From: Prevotellaceae bacterium
GTDB lineage: Bacteria > Bacteroidota > Bacteroidia > Bacteroidales > UBA932
NCBI GenBank assembly: GCA_031264875.1
Contig: JAISDK010000002.1
Coordinates: 1 to 6,767, forward strand
Direction of reading: 5' to 3'
DNA length: 6,767 nt
The number at the start of each line of letters is the position of its first letter. Within the stretch, counting starts at the first letter, position 1. Of this stretch, positions 6,268 through 6,767 are shown one piece after another. The position numbers were made by a program, and so were the translations under genes. The notes beneath the pieces were generated by a model. The model was not told where the DNA came from, made no database searches, and was given only the letters and a program-made list of their open reading frames with translations.

Positions 6268-6767
6268 ATGCATATAAAACTATTTTTCAAGATAATATTT
6301 GGACTCCTCTTTCTAATTGGAAGTCAGCATATACAAGCTCAAAATTGTGGCGCCAGAATTGAAGCGGAAGTGGACGGAACGACATGTGAAAACGGGAAAG
6401 CTACAGTTACTTTAAGCGTGAAAGCTGCCGACGGTTCAAATTTAGATATCTCAAAATGTTATTTTGTAACCACGGTAAATGGCAAAAATACATCTTTGTC
6501 GACAGGAGAAAATCAAACCAAACTAAATCTTAATTCCGAATATATAATACGCGCTGTATTCAATCCCAAACTGCAATGTAACGGAGAGGATTATGATTGT
6601 CCTATGATAACAATTAAAGCAGGATTGAAAATGACTGACTTCGACTACAAACGCAATTCCGATTCCGATATTTTAATATCTGCTACTGTTTCAGGAGGAA
6701 AAGGTCCATATAAGTACCAGCTTATTGCCAATGGAGTAGATGTTACAAGCGGATCAAGTCAAAGCAA
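6268..6767 (+). CDS. Partial secreted protein with SprB-like repeat, running off the right edge
   Basis: The ATG at 6268 opens a frame of at least 166 codons with no stop before the window ends. Residues 1-25 form a signal peptide (MHIKLFFK, then hydrophobic 9-18, cleavage near IQA-QN at 23-26). The mature part is beta-rich and contains five cysteines (27, 40, 64, 104, 111). At about 143-152 it has GGKGPYKYQL, resembling the GG-x-PY-x-Y core of SprB-type repeats in gliding-motility adhesins and other large Bacteroidota surface proteins, which are often secreted by the type IX system. A C-terminal sorting domain would lie outside the window and is not visible. The start is supported by the signal peptide and by the -7 box 23 nt upstream. 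It is divergent from the FadL-like unit. The exact function is not known. Confidence 0.75.
   Translation, partial: MHIKLFFKIIFGLLFLIGSQHIQAQNCGARIEAEVDGTTCENGKATVTLSVKAADGSNLDISKCYFVTTVNGKNTSLSTGENQTKLNLNSEYIIRAVFNPKLQCNGEDYDCPMITIKAGLKMTDFDYKRNSDSDILISATVSGGKGPYKYQLIANGVDVTSGSSQS

Overview
The window looks like a piece of a Bacteroidota chromosome, probably Bacteroidales or a close relative. The evidence is the set of proteins (an OmpP1/FadL/TodX-like porin, a CarboxypepD_reg-type outer-membrane barrel, a secreted protein with a SprB-like repeat), the lack of Shine-Dalgarno sequences before the genes, and several promoters of the Bacteroidota form TTTG-N19-TAnnTTTG. No phage, IS, CRISPR or plasmid functions were seen.

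Layout. Almost everything is on the minus strand, so transcription runs from right to left. At the right end are two divergent promoters. The rightward one (-7 box at 6237-6244) drives a secreted protein that starts at 6268 and runs off the window; it is probably the N-terminus of a larger surface protein. The leftward one (-7 box at 6167-6174) drives a two-gene unit: a FadL-like outer-membrane porin (6138 to 4630) and, 17 nt later, an outer-membrane beta-barrel protein (ORF 4559 to 2415). The second gene has a damaged 5' end. A plausible ancestral ATG at 4612 opens a frame that stops after 17 codons, while the conserved N-terminal domain continues in another frame without a signal peptide.

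A 335-bp gap (2080-2414) follows. It holds an array of about 4.7 copies of a 41-42 bp tandem repeat (2213-2410) and a promoter (2105-2134). That promoter serves a second minus-strand unit: a Tat-signal TIM-barrel protein of the sugar-phosphate isomerase/epimerase family (2079 to 1222) and, 17 nt later, a secreted SGNH/GDSL hydrolase (1204 to 515). The pair may process acylated or unusual sugars outside the cytoplasm. The unit ends in a strong hairpin terminator (463-491), which lies next to a diverged copy of the same palindrome.

Next comes a self-contained tRNA-Asp(GTC) unit with promoter (304-334), gene (215-289) and terminator (146-188). At the left edge a consensus promoter (74-104) precedes the first 50 nt of another minus-strand gene.

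The least ordinary items are the disrupted start of the barrel gene, the 42-bp repeat array with hairpin arms, and the paired palindromes at 434-491. I see no clear evidence of a new multi-gene system.
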